A stretch of DNA of 64,000 nt, taken from assembly GCA_019119045.1 (NCBI GenBank), contig DWXS01000009.1, positions 1-64,000 of the forward strand. The letters run 5' to 3'. Positions within the stretch are counted from its first letter, which is position 1; each line of letters opens with the position of its first letter. The notes beneath the pieces are model-generated. The model was not told the DNA's origin and made no database searches. It saw nothing but the letters and a program-made list of their open reading frames with translations. A program made the translations under genes and the position numbers. Origin of the DNA: Candidatus Mailhella merdavium. Lineage in GTDB: Bacteria > Desulfobacterota > Desulfovibrionia > Desulfovibrionales > Desulfovibrionaceae. This document shows positions 52,347 to 60,732 of the stretch, in pieces.

Positions 52347-52370
52347 AAAACGGATAAGAAAACGGATAAG
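52347..52370. repeat. Two tandem 12-bp iteron-like repeats
   Basis: AAAACGGATAAG occurs twice directly adjacent. Initiator proteins often bind tandem repeats near their origin; only two copies are present. Confidence 0.6.
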
Positions 52371-52488
52371 CAACCAAGGAAGAAAGCCGGTAAAACCTGT
52401 CAGGCTCCGGCTCCGGTATCTTCCTATAAATATAAGAAATTAAAGAAAAACTGTCCGCATTGGACGTATTAGTCCGATATGTGAGGGA

Positions 52489-52510
52489 CTCTCTCTCTCT
52501 CTCTCTCTCT
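52489..52510. repeat. (CT)11 microsatellite
   Basis: Eleven uninterrupted CT units in the noncoding region; no gene nearby for phase variation, so function unclear. Confidence 0.9.
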
Positions 52511-52575
52511 CATTCTTTTTTTCCTGGATATTTGTTATATTGTTATTCTATTGTAAACTGTTCTTATGTGTATGT

Positions 52576-53271
52576 CTAGGGTGTGTCTGCAAACCCTCTT
52601 CACAAAAAAAGGAAGTCTGGTTAGGTAAGTTTTTTATCGTGCTACGACAGGGAAATGTGCTACTATGACATCCCTGAAGACCTCTGGCTCAGACTTGAGC
52701 CTATACTGCCGACAGAAGCTTCTCCTCGTGGAGGGCGACCGACTGGTGACGTCAGAAACTTTCGCAATGCTGTATGTACATTGGATGCTGCGAACCGGAT
52801 CTCCATGGCGAGCTTTGCCAGAGAAATACGGTTCGTGGAAAACTGTATATTCCCGTTTCAGGCGTTGGCAGAAAAGAGGATATCTAACTGCTATTCTTTA
52901 GTTCTTATCTTACTATCACGGCAGGACAATCCTCCGAGTATCCACAAGCCAGTAACCTTCTAATACGGTATCATAACACAACAATTCCAGCCGATAAGGG
53001 GTATGACAGCAGGAGTCTCATCGATGCGCTTTACCATCAGGGATGTGAAGCAGTTATTCCCTCCGAAAGGACGAATCGTCATCCCCGTACCATCGACAGA
53101 CATCTCTGCAAGGAACGCCATCTTATAGAGACGTTTTTCAACAAGATCAAGATTAAAGAATATCGTAAAATTGCAACTTGTATGACAAACTGGTAGAAGT
53201 TTTTGCGGGCTTTGCATACCTGGCTGCTTCACTTATCTGGCTTCGATAAGAGGTTTGCAGACACACCCTAG
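52576..53271 (+). mobile_element. Decayed IS5-family insertion sequence
   Basis: Terminal inverted repeats CTAGGGTGTGTCTGCAAACC (from 52576) and its complement ending at 53271 match over about 24 bases with one indel. CTAG at both tips may be the duplicated target. The transposase frame on the plus strand is fragmented. At about 0.69 kb it is shorter than usual for this group (about 0.8-0.9 kb), suggesting internal deletion. Confidence 0.85.
52655..53250 (+). pseudogene. IS5-family transposase, frameshifted
   Basis: CYYDIPEDLWLRLEPILPTE opens as in IS5/IS1031-group transposases. The reading then shifts to DRLVTSETFAMLYVHWMLRT, GSPWRALPEKYGSWKTVYSR, and later to HLCKERHLIETFFNKIKIK and FRALHTWLLHLSGFDKRF in further frames. 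The DDE region is not intact: part between the N-terminal DNA-binding domain and the ERHLIE end is missing. The product cannot be active. Confidence 0.82.
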
Positions 53272-53327
53272 TCAAGAATCCAGAATTTACCATGCAGCCC
53301 TGACGTGCTTCAGGAGGAATTTCCCCC

Positions 53328-55493
53328 ATGTCGGAACAGTCCGGTCCATTCTCCGGGGGAGGGAGCGTGCGTCGCGCCCTCAGCCTCGGTATATGCTATG
53401 TCCTCGGAACTTTTAACGATAATTTTTTCAAGCAGGGGGCCTTGCTTCTGGCCTTGGCTGCAGGCAACACTTCTTTTCCCGCATGGGCGACCGTTCTTTT
53501 TTCACTGCCTTTCGCCCTGTTTTCCGTATGGGCCGGCTGGCTGGCGGATCGCTTTCCCAAAAAGAATCTTGTCATGGGGGCCAAAACGCTGGAGCTTGCC
53601 GCCATGCTTGCCGGAGCCTGGGGACTGCTTGCCATGAACTGGGCGGGGCTTGCCGCCATGCTGTTCTGTATGGGGCTTTCTTCCACGCTTTTCAGTCCGG
53701 CTCTGAACGGCTCCATTCCCGAACTTTTTCCGATTCAGTTGGTGCCGAGGATCAACGCGCTGTTCAAGCTGGCAACAACCGCTTCTATTCTTCTTGGTAT
53801 ATCTCTGGCCGGAATCGTACTTGATATGAATGTTCCCCGGGCGGAGGAGCTTTCTTCTTCTCTGCCGCCGGGAATACCTCTGCTGGCTTTCGGCGTGGTG
53901 GGAGTCGCGCTGCTGGGCTTGTGCTGTTCCCCGCTTATCCCACGCCGTCCGGCGGCGGCAGCGAATACCCCCTTTCCGCGTCTTGCGCTGCTGGAAGCTC
54001 CCTCTCAGCTGCGGGAATTAGGCCAGGATCGCCCCCTCTTTCTTGCGGTATGGGGCGAGGTTTTCTTCTATTTTCTTTCGTCCCTGCTGCTATTGGAGAT
54101 CAATGCGCTGGGAGAACTCGAGCTGGGCTTTTCTCACAGTGCGACAAGCCTTATGCCTGCCGCTCTGCTGGCAGGCATATGTCTGGGGTCGTTGTTTGCC
54201 TCGCGCGGTACGCCTGAAAGCTGGATGAACTGGCTGGTCCCCTCCTGCATCGGGATAGGTCTTCTGTTGTGTCTGGCCGCCTGCGTGCCCTTTCTGCCGC
54301 AGAGCATGCAGCACGCCTTCCTGTTCGCCGTGTATCTCTGCGCCGGAGCCTGCGGCGGCTTTTATCTGATTCCGTTGACAAGCTTCATTCAGGTGCGTCC
54401 CGCCCCGGATCGCAAGGGGAGAGTGCTTGGTCTGGATAACTGTCTTGTTTTCAGCGGTATTATGCTGGCCGGGCCGGCGTACTATGCGCTTTCCTTTTTG
54501 TCGCCTTCAAAAGGGCATATTGTCCTCGGCGCGCTGGCTCTGCTTGCCGCGCTGTGCTTTGGGCTGGCTGTCGGAAGCTTGGAGGAACGGAAACGAAAGA
54601 GCTGCGCTGTGCGCCGGGCAGGGCCGTTGTATGCCGTGTTGGCCGGGTTTGTCCGGGCATGCCTGGGGCTGCGCTACAGGGTGACTGTGCGGGGTCTGAA
54701 AGAGCTGGATGCCGCGGATGACGGCCGCCCCATATTTTTTCTGGCGTCTCATCCGGCATTAACCGATCCGGTCATACTTTCCGCCCTGCTGTGGCGTTAT
54801 CGTCCCCGTCCTCTGTCTGATGAAGGTCAGGGCGGGCGTCCTGTCATCCGGCAGATAATCTCTATTGTTCATCCGATATATATCCCCGATGTGGGGAATA
54901 CGGGGCGGGACGATCGCAGAAAGGCCGCTCAGGCTGTCCGCGAAGGACTGCGGCGCGCTGCTGCGGCTCTGCGCGACGGCGACTGCGTACTGCTGTATCC
55001 TTCAGGGCGTCTGACATCCGACGGGCTGGAGCATCTCGGCAGTAACGGCGGCGCCTGGCATGTGCTGGAAGAAGCTCCGGAGTGTCGGCTGGTTCTCATA
55101 CGCACGCGGGGCCTGTGGGGCTCCTCCTTCAGCAGGTGGGGCAGCAGGTGGGGCAGCAGGAAGAATGTCGGGGAAGGAGAGCCTCTGCCCACGCCGGACT
55201 TTTTCGTCGCATTTTTCAGGGCAATGCGGGATCTGCTGCTTAATTGCGTCGTTTTCATGCCGCGCCGCAATGTGCGTATTTATATGAAGGAAATCCCGCG
55301 CTCTCGCTCCGCGGGTGGAGACGCTTCCTCGCTCCTGCGCGATAGAAAGAGCCTGAACCGTATGCTGGAGCATTTTTTCAATGCGCGAGATGAAAGCGGG
55401 GATATGAGTATGGATACGGAGAATCTCTCCCCGGTTCCGCCCGAGGAAACGCCCCGTTATTTCTGGCTTGCCTCAGGGCGGAAACGGAGATGA
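53328..55493 (+). CDS. MFS transporter-acyltransferase fusion (LplT-PlsC-like)
   Basis: 721 residues. The first 430 form an MFS carrier related to lysophospholipid transporter LplT: CYVLGTFNDNFFKQGALLLA, FSVWAGWLADRFPKKNLVMG and many membrane spans. The C-terminal part is a PlsC-like acyltransferase: IFFLASHPALTDPVILS (H-x4-D) and VLLYPSGRLTSDG. The pair resembles Aas/LplT without the AMP ligase domain, so it may flip and reacylate lysophospholipids at the inner membrane. GGAGG upstream of ATG. This is ordinary chromosome. Confidence 0.9.
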   Translation: MSEQSGPFSGGGSVRRALSLGICYVLGTFNDNFFKQGALLLALAAGNTSFPAWATVLFSLPFALFSVWAGWLADRFPKKNLVMGAKTLELAAMLAGAWGLLAMNWAGLAAMLFCMGLSSTLFSPALNGSIPELFPIQLVPRINALFKLATTASILLGISLAGIVLDMNVPRAEELSSSLPPGIPLLAFGVVGVALLGLCCSPLIPRRPAAAANTPFPRLALLEAPSQLRELGQDRPLFLAVWGEVFFYFLSSLLLLEINALGELELGFSHSATSLMPAALLAGICLGSLFASRGTPESWMNWLVPSCIGIGLLLCLAACVPFLPQSMQHAFLFAVYLCAGACGGFYLIPLTSFIQVRPAPDRKGRVLGLDNCLVFSGIMLAGPAYYALSFLSPSKGHIVLGALALLAALCFGLAVGSLEERKRKSCAVRRAGPLYAVLAGFVRACLGLRYRVTVRGLKELDAADDGRPIFFLASHPALTDPVILSALLWRYRPRPLSDEGQGGRPVIRQIISIVHPIYIPDVGNTGRDDRRKAAQAVREGLRRAAAALRDGDCVLLYPSGRLTSDGLEHLGSNGGAWHVLEEAPECRLVLIRTRGLWGSSFSRWGSRWGSRKNVGEGEPLPTPDFFVAFFRAMRDLLLNCVVFMPRRNVRIYMKEIPRSRSAGGDASSLLRDRKSLNRMLEHFFNARDESGDMSMDTENLSPVPPEETPRYFWLASGRKRR

Positions 55494-55502
55494 GCGACGG
55501 AA

Positions 55503-55865
55503 TCACATGCGTTTGTTCCAGCGGCTTTCCCAGTGAAAATCGGGACGGATCACCCTGTCTTCCATGCGCTGTATGCGCTTGTCCAGACGCAGGATACGTT
55601 CTTTCAGATCCCGCATCAGGCGGGCGCGATCGACATGCGGCTCAGAGCCGTATCCTCCGGCAGAGGGCGCATCCTGCGGGGCTGCGGCTTCCATGAGGGC
55701 TGCGGCAAGAATGTACAGTGCGATCCCCGGCCAGAAGCCCGTGATCATGATCAGCACTATGGCAGCGAGCCTTACAACGACGACGGGAAGATTCCGGGAA
55801 CGTGCAATTCCCTTGCATACTCCGAGGAGCATGCCGTCCGGGGCGCGTTGGAGATTGAATATCAT
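55503..55865 (-). CDS. pspC: PspC-domain membrane protein
   Basis: 120 residues beginning NLQRAPDGMLLGVCKGIARS and RLAAIVLIMITGFWPGIALY, the PspC signature, followed by a cytosolic coiled-coil tail (RARLMRDLKERILRLDKRIQ). It senses or relays envelope stress in the psp system. Convergent with the acyltransferase gene, 9 bases apart. Upstream 55866-56121 shows no convincing gene. Confidence 0.88.
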   Translation of the reverse strand: MIFNLQRAPDGMLLGVCKGIARSRNLPVVVVRLAAIVLIMITGFWPGIALYILAAALMEAAAPQDAPSAGGYGSEPHVDRARLMRDLKERILRLDKRIQRMEDRVIRPDFHWESRWNKRM

Positions 55866-56121
55866 GACACCCCTCCTGGAGTGACGTATGTCGGGAAAAG
55901 AAAGGAACGGATTCTGTCCGTCAGATCCGGATGCCGCCGTCTGCGTCCGTATGAGCGATGGACGTCACCTTTCCGTCTGAATCTGCGGTCGTCCGCCCGT
56001 CTGGACGGCGTGAGCGGCACGGCTTTACCCGCTGTGTTTCCGTTCAGGAGCAGGTCGGGGCATATACATCGTCCGGGCAGGTTCACGACACTCTGGCTTC
56101 AAAAAGAAACAGAGTGCCGCA

Positions 56122-56409
56122 TCAGAGGCGCGAGTCATGGTGCGAAAAGTCGGAATCTCTGCCGGAAGGGCTTTTTCCATCATGTCGATCCAGCAGTGTT
56201 TCCAATACGTCTATACGCTTTTCAAGCTTCTCTACGATATTGACGAGCGTTTGCAGATCTGCTTCCGTATCGTCCGCCGTACCCCTGCGTTCCCTTGCAT
56301 GCGATGAGTTCGGAGACGCATTGCTGCGGGTCAGCGTTCTGAGTGCGCAGAGAAGGACGATCAGCCCTGCGGCCAGCAGGCACACAATGAGAACGAGAAG
56401 AACGTTCAT
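56122..56409 (-). CDS. PspB-like small membrane protein
   Basis: 95 residues: one N-terminal membrane helix (VLLVLIVCLLAAGLIVLLCA) and a cytoplasmic coiled coil with DLQTLVNIVEKLEKRIDVLE then LLDRHDG, resembling PspB, which with PspC antagonises PspA. AAGGGAACTTCTG precedes ATG. It sits between pspA and pspC on the same strand. The middle has a low-complexity Ser/Arg stretch not usual for PspB, so the call is moderate. Confidence 0.68.
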   Translation of the reverse strand: MNVLLVLIVCLLAAGLIVLLCALRTLTRSNASPNSSHARERRGTADDTEADLQTLVNIVEKLEKRIDVLETLLDRHDGKSPSGRDSDFSHHDSRL

Positions 56410-56548
56410 CAGAAGTTCCCTTGCGGTTTCAACCGGCTTCCTTCGGGGAGAGTGGAGCTGAATGCTCCCAGCCGGGTTCAGTCATATTAATGTTCCCGTC
56501 CGGGACGGGCAAGCCTTTTCCGGGGAAAGGGAACTTCAACGGAAAGGC

Positions 56549-57202
56549 TTATTTTTCCATTCTGCGCCGGAGAGCCGCCAGCTCTTCGTCAATGGCGGCG
56601 TCCCGCTCCATGTCCCGAAACGCGCTGTGAGAGGTCGGGCGGGGCGTACTGAGTTCGGCTTCATTTTCCATGCGGTTGATCCGTTGTTCAAGATCGGCAA
56701 AGCGGCGCATGACGTCGGAATTGTCTGCGGAACTGATGGTCTGATGCGCCTGATGACGCATCCTGGCCTGATTATGCCGCTCTATCAGCAGACGCTGGCG
56801 TTCCCGGGTGTTGACAATGCGTTCTTCCAGAATCTGAATATCTTCACGGCATTTGTCCACCATATGATCGTATTCTTCTCTGTTGCGCGTGAGCTGGGCC
56901 GCCTTTTCCTGCGCCTGGATCTTTTCCGCAAGAGCTTCTCTGGCCATATCTTCCCTGTCGGCACGCAGCGCGAGTTCCGCCCGCCGCTCCCATTGCCGTA
57001 CTTCTTCTTCTGCCTCGCGTTCCACCTTTGCAGCCTTGTCGGCCTCGGCCATGGTGGCCGCGCAGCCCGACTTGAGTTCGACAAGTGTTTCTTCCATTTC
57101 CCGCAGCATGAGCCGAATCAGCTTTTCCGGATCTTCCGCGTCGTCAAGCATGCTGTTGATATTTGACGTGATGATGTCCTTGAAGCGGGAGAAAATACCC
57201 AT
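56549..57202 (-). CDS. pspA: Phage shock protein A
   Basis: 217 residues from ATG 57202 (GGAGG 7 bases upstream); the track's longer start at 57340 is rejected. MGIFSRFKDIITSNINSMLD and DPEKLIRLMLREMEETLVEL are the canonical N-terminus; long coiled coils follow. PspA is a peripheral ESCRT-III-like membrane protein that stabilises damaged inner membrane and inhibits PspF. A sigma-54-like promoter is placed at 57266-57281, consistent with PspF control. Confidence 0.95.
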   Translation of the reverse strand: MGIFSRFKDIITSNINSMLDDAEDPEKLIRLMLREMEETLVELKSGCAATMAEADKAAKVEREAEEEVRQWERRAELALRADREDMAREALAEKIQAQEKAAQLTRNREEYDHMVDKCREDIQILEERIVNTRERQRLLIERHNQARMRHQAHQTISSADNSDVMRRFADLEQRINRMENEAELSTPRPTSHSAFRDMERDAAIDEELAALRRRMEK

Positions 57203-57265
57203 AACATGCCTCCATGTGCATTCTTTTACGTCATGAAACAGAAACGGTCGTTTCGTTTCAGTATA

Positions 57266-57281
57266 TGCCCGAATCATGCCA
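57266..57281 (-). promoter_or_regulatory. Sigma-54 promoter of pspA
   Basis: On the minus strand TGGCATGATTCGGGCA matches TGGCACGN4TTGCW at 9 of 12 fixed positions, with GG and GC correctly spaced. It lies about 65 bases before the pspA start and faces it; pspF, the sigma-54 activator, is divergent next door. Confidence 0.75.
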
Positions 57282-57408
57282 TATTTATAAAAAATGTGGA
57301 AATACAGTATATTATGATATTGTTTTTTGAAAATGGACAAAAATAAATAAGCGGGTATAGGTATAGATACACAGAAAAAGGTTTTTAAAACCTGAAAATG
57401 GTTAAATT

Positions 57409-58452
57409 ATGCAAAGTACGATTGTTGATGCTCTGGGAACTTCGGAAGCCTTTCTGGCTTTTCAGGAAAATGTGGCGCGGGCAGCGCGGGCGGATCGTCC
57501 TGTACTGATCCTTGGAGAGAGGGGGACCGGTAAGGAACTGGCCGTACAGAGGCTGCATTATCTTTCTCCCCGCTGGGAAGGCCCGTTTGTGACGGTACTT
57601 TGTCCCGCGCTCAGTCAGACGCTGCTGGAATCTGAGCTTTTCGGACATGAGGCGGGGTCCTTTACCGGAGCGCGGGGCAGGCACGCCGGATATTTTGAGC
57701 GGGCCGACAGAGGGACGCTGTTTCTGGACGAAGTGGCGGATATGCCTCTGCCCGTGCAGGACAGGCTGTTGCGTGTGCTGGAATACGGGGAATTTGAGCG
57801 TGTTGGGGGGAGTGCGCCTGTCCGGGTCGATGTGCGCGTGGTTGCCGCGGCCAATCGCGATCTTCCCCGGCTTGTGGAAGAAGGCCGTTTCCGGGCGGAT
57901 CTGCTGGATCGTCTGGCCTTTGAAGTTCTGCATGTGCCGCCTTTGCGGGAAAGGGGAGAAGACAGGCTGCTTCTTGCCCGACATTTTGCCGCGCGCATGG
58001 CGGCGGAACTGGAAGAACGGGATATGGCCCGCGTGCCCGGAGCGGAGGTTCTGTTCGGAGAAGAAGCTCTGCGGCAACTGGACGCCTATTGCTGGCCCGG
58101 CAATGTGCGGGAACTGCGGAACACCGTGGAGCGCAGCGTCCTCCATGCCGAGTGTGTGGGAGGGAAGATCAGGGTGGAGCGGCTGGAACTGAATCCCTTC
58201 GCGTCTTCTGCGCTATCGTCTGCGCCACGGCAAGGAACCGTCTCTTCCGGCCCGGAGACGCAAACGGAGCTGTTTCCGGCGGATTTTTCTCTGCATGAAG
58301 AGCTGGCCCGCCGGGAACGGGAGTTCCTGCAACGCGCTTTGAAGCAGGCCCGTTACCGGCAGACGGAAGCGGCGCGTCTGCTTGGCTTGACCTACCATCA
58401 GTTTCGCGCCCTGTACCGGAAATATGAGGCTCTGGAGAAAGGAAAGAAGTGA
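57409..58452 (+). CDS. pspF: Sigma-54-dependent activator PspF
   Basis: 347 residues. It lacks a receiver domain, as PspF does. The AAA+ domain has Walker A LGERGTGKELAVQRLHYLSP, the sigma-54 loop EAGSFTGARGRHAGYF (GSFTGA instead of GAFTGA), Walker B GTLFLDEVADMP and FRADLLDRLAFE; RKYEA ends an FIS-type HTH (QTEAARLLGLTYHQFRALYR). Divergent from pspA. The Ser in the GAFTGA loop is a conservative change. Ribosome binding site is weak. Confidence 0.93.
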   Translation: MQSTIVDALGTSEAFLAFQENVARAARADRPVLILGERGTGKELAVQRLHYLSPRWEGPFVTVLCPALSQTLLESELFGHEAGSFTGARGRHAGYFERADRGTLFLDEVADMPLPVQDRLLRVLEYGEFERVGGSAPVRVDVRVVAAANRDLPRLVEEGRFRADLLDRLAFEVLHVPPLRERGEDRLLLARHFAARMAAELEERDMARVPGAEVLFGEEALRQLDAYCWPGNVRELRNTVERSVLHAECVGGKIRVERLELNPFASSALSSAPRQGTVSSGPETQTELFPADFSLHEELARREREFLQRALKQARYRQTEAARLLGLTYHQFRALYRKYEALEKGKK

Positions 58453-58459
58453 AGCGGAA

Positions 58460-58489
58460 CCGGGCGGGAACTTCAGCGTTCCTGCCCGG
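58460..58489. terminator. Hairpin between pspF and serS
   Basis: CCGGGCGGGAAC / GTTCCTGCCCGG (12 bp, one G-T) in the 45-base gap of convergent genes; likely a shared terminator though T runs are short. Confidence 0.6.
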
Positions 58490-58497
58490 CCGGAGTC

Positions 58498-59775
58498 TTA
58501 TGCCTTTGTAATGACTTTCAGGCCGCCCATGTAGGGCTGGAGAACGTCGGGAACGCGGATGGAACCGTCTTCCTGCTGGTAGTTTTCCATGACGGCCACG
58601 AGGGAGCGGCCCGTGGGCAGGCCGGAGCCGTTGAGGGTATGAACGAATTCAGGTTTGCCGCCGCCCTTGGGGCGGAAGCGGATGTTGGCGCGGCGGGCCT
58701 GGAAGTCGGTGCAGTTGGAACAGGAGGAAATTTCCCTGTAGGTATTCTGACCGGGCAGCCACACTTCGAGGTCATAGGTTTTTGCGGAGCCGAAGCCCAT
58801 GTCGCCGGTACACAGGGTAATGGCACGATACGGCAGTTCTAGGCGTTCCAGCAGCATTTCCGCATAACGGCACATGGTTTCCAGCTGTTCCCAGGAGCGG
58901 GAGGGGTGGGCGAAATGCACCATTTCCACCTTGATGAACTGATGCTGACGGATCAGACCTTTCGTATCCTTGCCGTAGGAACCTGCTTCGGAACGGAAGC
59001 AGGGCGTTCCCGCCGTGTATTTGATGGGCAGATCCGCCTCGTCCAGCACTTCTCCGGCGTGGAGGTTGGTCAGGGGCACTTCGGCAGTGGGGATGAGGTA
59101 ATGATCCCAGCCCTGAATTTTGAAAAGATCTTCCTCGAATTTGGGAAGCTGTCCGGTGCCCTGCATGGTGGTGCGGTTGACCATGTAGGGAGGCATGATT
59201 TCGGTATGGCCGAATTCCTGCGTCTGCGTGTCGAGATAGAAGTTGAACAGGGCGCGTTCCAGGCGGGCAATGGCTCCGCGCGATACGGAAAAGCGCGAAC
59301 CGGCCAGTTTGCCCGCGCGTTCAAAATCCAGTCCGCCGAGAGCCGCGCCCAGTTCCCAGTGTTCCTTCACGGGGAAGGAGAATTTCGGCTGATCTCCCCA
59401 GCGGTGTACTTCCACGTTTTCCGTTTCGTCCTTTCCGACGGGCACGCTGGCGTCCGGAATATTGGGGACGGAGAGCATCCACTGATACACTTCTTCCTTG
59501 ATGGCCTCGGCTTCAGCGTCAAGAGCCTTGATTTTATCGGAAAGTTCGCCCAGTTCGGCGACGAGTTCCGCCGTGTCCTCGCCGGCTTTTTTGCGGCGCG
59601 CAACTTCCGCGGATTCGGTGTTGCGGCGGCTTTTCAGGCTTTCCACCTCGGCCAGAGCGGCGCGACGGCGTTTGTCCATATCCAGAAATTCATCCATCGA
59701 GATGCTGGAATTGCGCGCTTTCAGCGCGGCGGCCACGGTTTCCGGGTCTTTTTGCAAAAGCTTGAGATCGAGCAT
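58498..59775 (-). CDS. serS: Seryl-tRNA synthetase
   Basis: 425 residues from ATG 59775 (CAAGGAAGGAACC). [20 protein letters not shown] opens the coiled-coil tRNA-binding arm (to about 110). Class II motifs follow: GRS-like [18 protein letters not shown] (motif 1 region), [20 protein letters not shown] (motif 2) and [20 protein letters not shown] (motif 3). It charges tRNA-Ser. The track's longer start at 59841 is not supported. Stand-alone housekeeping gene. Confidence 0.97.
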   Translation of the reverse strand: MLDLKLLQKDPETVAAALKARNSSISMDEFLDMDKRRRAALAEVESLKSRRNTESAEVARRKKAGEDTAELVAELGELSDKIKALDAEAEAIKEEVYQWMLSVPNIPDASVPVGKDETENVEVHRWGDQPKFSFPVKEHWELGAALGGLDFERAGKLAGSRFSVSRGAIARLERALFNFYLDTQTQEFGHTEIMPPYMVNRTTMQGTGQLPKFEEDLFKIQGWDHYLIPTAEVPLTNLHAGEVLDEADLPIKYTAGTPCFRSEAGSYGKDTKGLIRQHQFIKVEMVHFAHPSRSWEQLETMCRYAEMLLERLELPYRAITLCTGDMGFGSAKTYDLEVWLPGQNTYREISSCSNCTDFQARRANIRFRPKGGGKPEFVHTLNGSGLPTGRSLVAVMENYQQEDGSIRVPDVLQPYMGGLKVITKA

Positions 59776-60015
59776 GGTTCCTTCCTTGAAGAAAAGGGCT
59801 GGCCGGAGCGGAAAAGAGCCGCGCCGTAACGTTGCCGGCAATATATCTTCCCGTCTGTGTAGCTCCGGGCGGAGCGCACGTCAACAAAAGGGGGCTGCGG
59901 CGTCAGCGGAAAGGCGAGACTTGCTTCTTCCCCCTGTACGGGCAATATGGTAGGAGAAAACATTCCCGGGGCTTTCCGTGAATTCTCTGTTTTTTCGCCG
60001 AGGAGGGGCGTATCC

Positions 60016-60732
60016 GTGCGAAACAGCGTTCCCGCAGTGCTGTGCTGTGCCGTCTGGCTCGGTCTGGCATCATTATGTTCCGGCGCGCCCGCTCTTTCCC
60101 TGCCTGATCCCCGTATAGTGGAAATTGCACGGGATCAGGCCGTGCGTGAGGTCAATGCCCAGACGGCCATGCCGGAGTCCGAGGAAATGACCGTGACGGC
60201 GAAGAAAAAGAAGATGCCATCCGGCGAGGGCAAAATCGATATAGATATTGTGACGCTGTCCCGATGGCTGCTGTGGGGAGCAATCATCGTCATCGTCGCT
60301 GTGGTGCTTTTTCACTTGCGCGATAATCTGTGGAGTTTCAGCCGGGTGCGCGACGTGAGAGGAAAACGCAGCCCGGAGCAGGCGCCGGAGGCCGCAGCCG
60401 CAGCGGCCGCGCGCATGGAAAAGGCGGGCGGAGAGGCGGATGCTCTTGCCGGAGAAGGCAGGTATGCCGAGGCCATTCATATTCTTCTGTTACAGACGCT
60501 GGAAGAGCTGAGGCGGCGCTCGGAGGTCGGCTTCGCCGCATCCCTGACCAGCAGAGAACTGCTCCATTCTCTGGAAATGCCGCCGGAGCAGCGGCATCTG
60601 TTCGGAGCGATCATCAGCAGGGTGGAAGTGTCCTGGTTCGGGCCGCATGACCCGGACGGAGAGGAATATGCCGTCTGCCGTCGCGATTTTGAACGCTTGA
60701 AGGGCCTGATCCGGGCAGGGGGTGCGGCATGA
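60016..60732 (+). CDS. DUF4129-type exported/membrane protein of the MoxR operon
   Basis: 238 residues from GTG 60016 (GAGGAGGGGC upstream). A signal peptide (VPAVLCCAVWLGLASLCSGA) and a central transmembrane segment (LLWGAIIVIVAVVLFHL) frame a periplasmic part; the C-terminal domain (EGRYAEAIHILLLQTLEELR, GFAASLTSRELLHSL, SWFGPHDPDGEEYAVCRRDF) matches DUF4129. These proteins go with DUF58 and MoxR ATPases in envelope or protease-related operons. ATG 59947 (track) lacks a ribosome binding site. It overlaps the next gene by 4 bases. Confidence 0.78.
   Translation: MRNSVPAVLCCAVWLGLASLCSGAPALSLPDPRIVEIARDQAVREVNAQTAMPESEEMTVTAKKKKMPSGEGKIDIDIVTLSRWLLWGAIIVIVAVVLFHLRDNLWSFSRVRDVRGKRSPEQAPEAAAAAAARMEKAGGEADALAGEGRYAEAIHILLLQTLEELRRRSEVGFAASLTSRELLHSLEMPPEQRHLFGAIISRVEVSWFGPHDPDGEEYAVCRRDFERLKGLIRAGGAA

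Larger units (their letters stand above)
51983..52575. other. Origin-like noncoding region of the conjugative element
   Basis: About 600 bases with no convincing gene. It contains two nested palindromes, a tandem 12-bp repeat and a CT microsatellite (separate entries). Position next to a Rep-like gene suggests a replication origin; minus- and plus-strand ORFs in the track here look like chance frames. Confidence 0.5.

Noticed and set aside
52347-52370. CRISPR array
   Set aside because: Only two adjacent 12-bp repeats without spacers; no cas genes in the window.
55533-56243. 236-codon plus-strand ORF and minus-strand 74-codon ORF near pspC
   Set aside because: The first is antisense to pspC; the second has an Arg-rich, low-complexity composition and no start signal.
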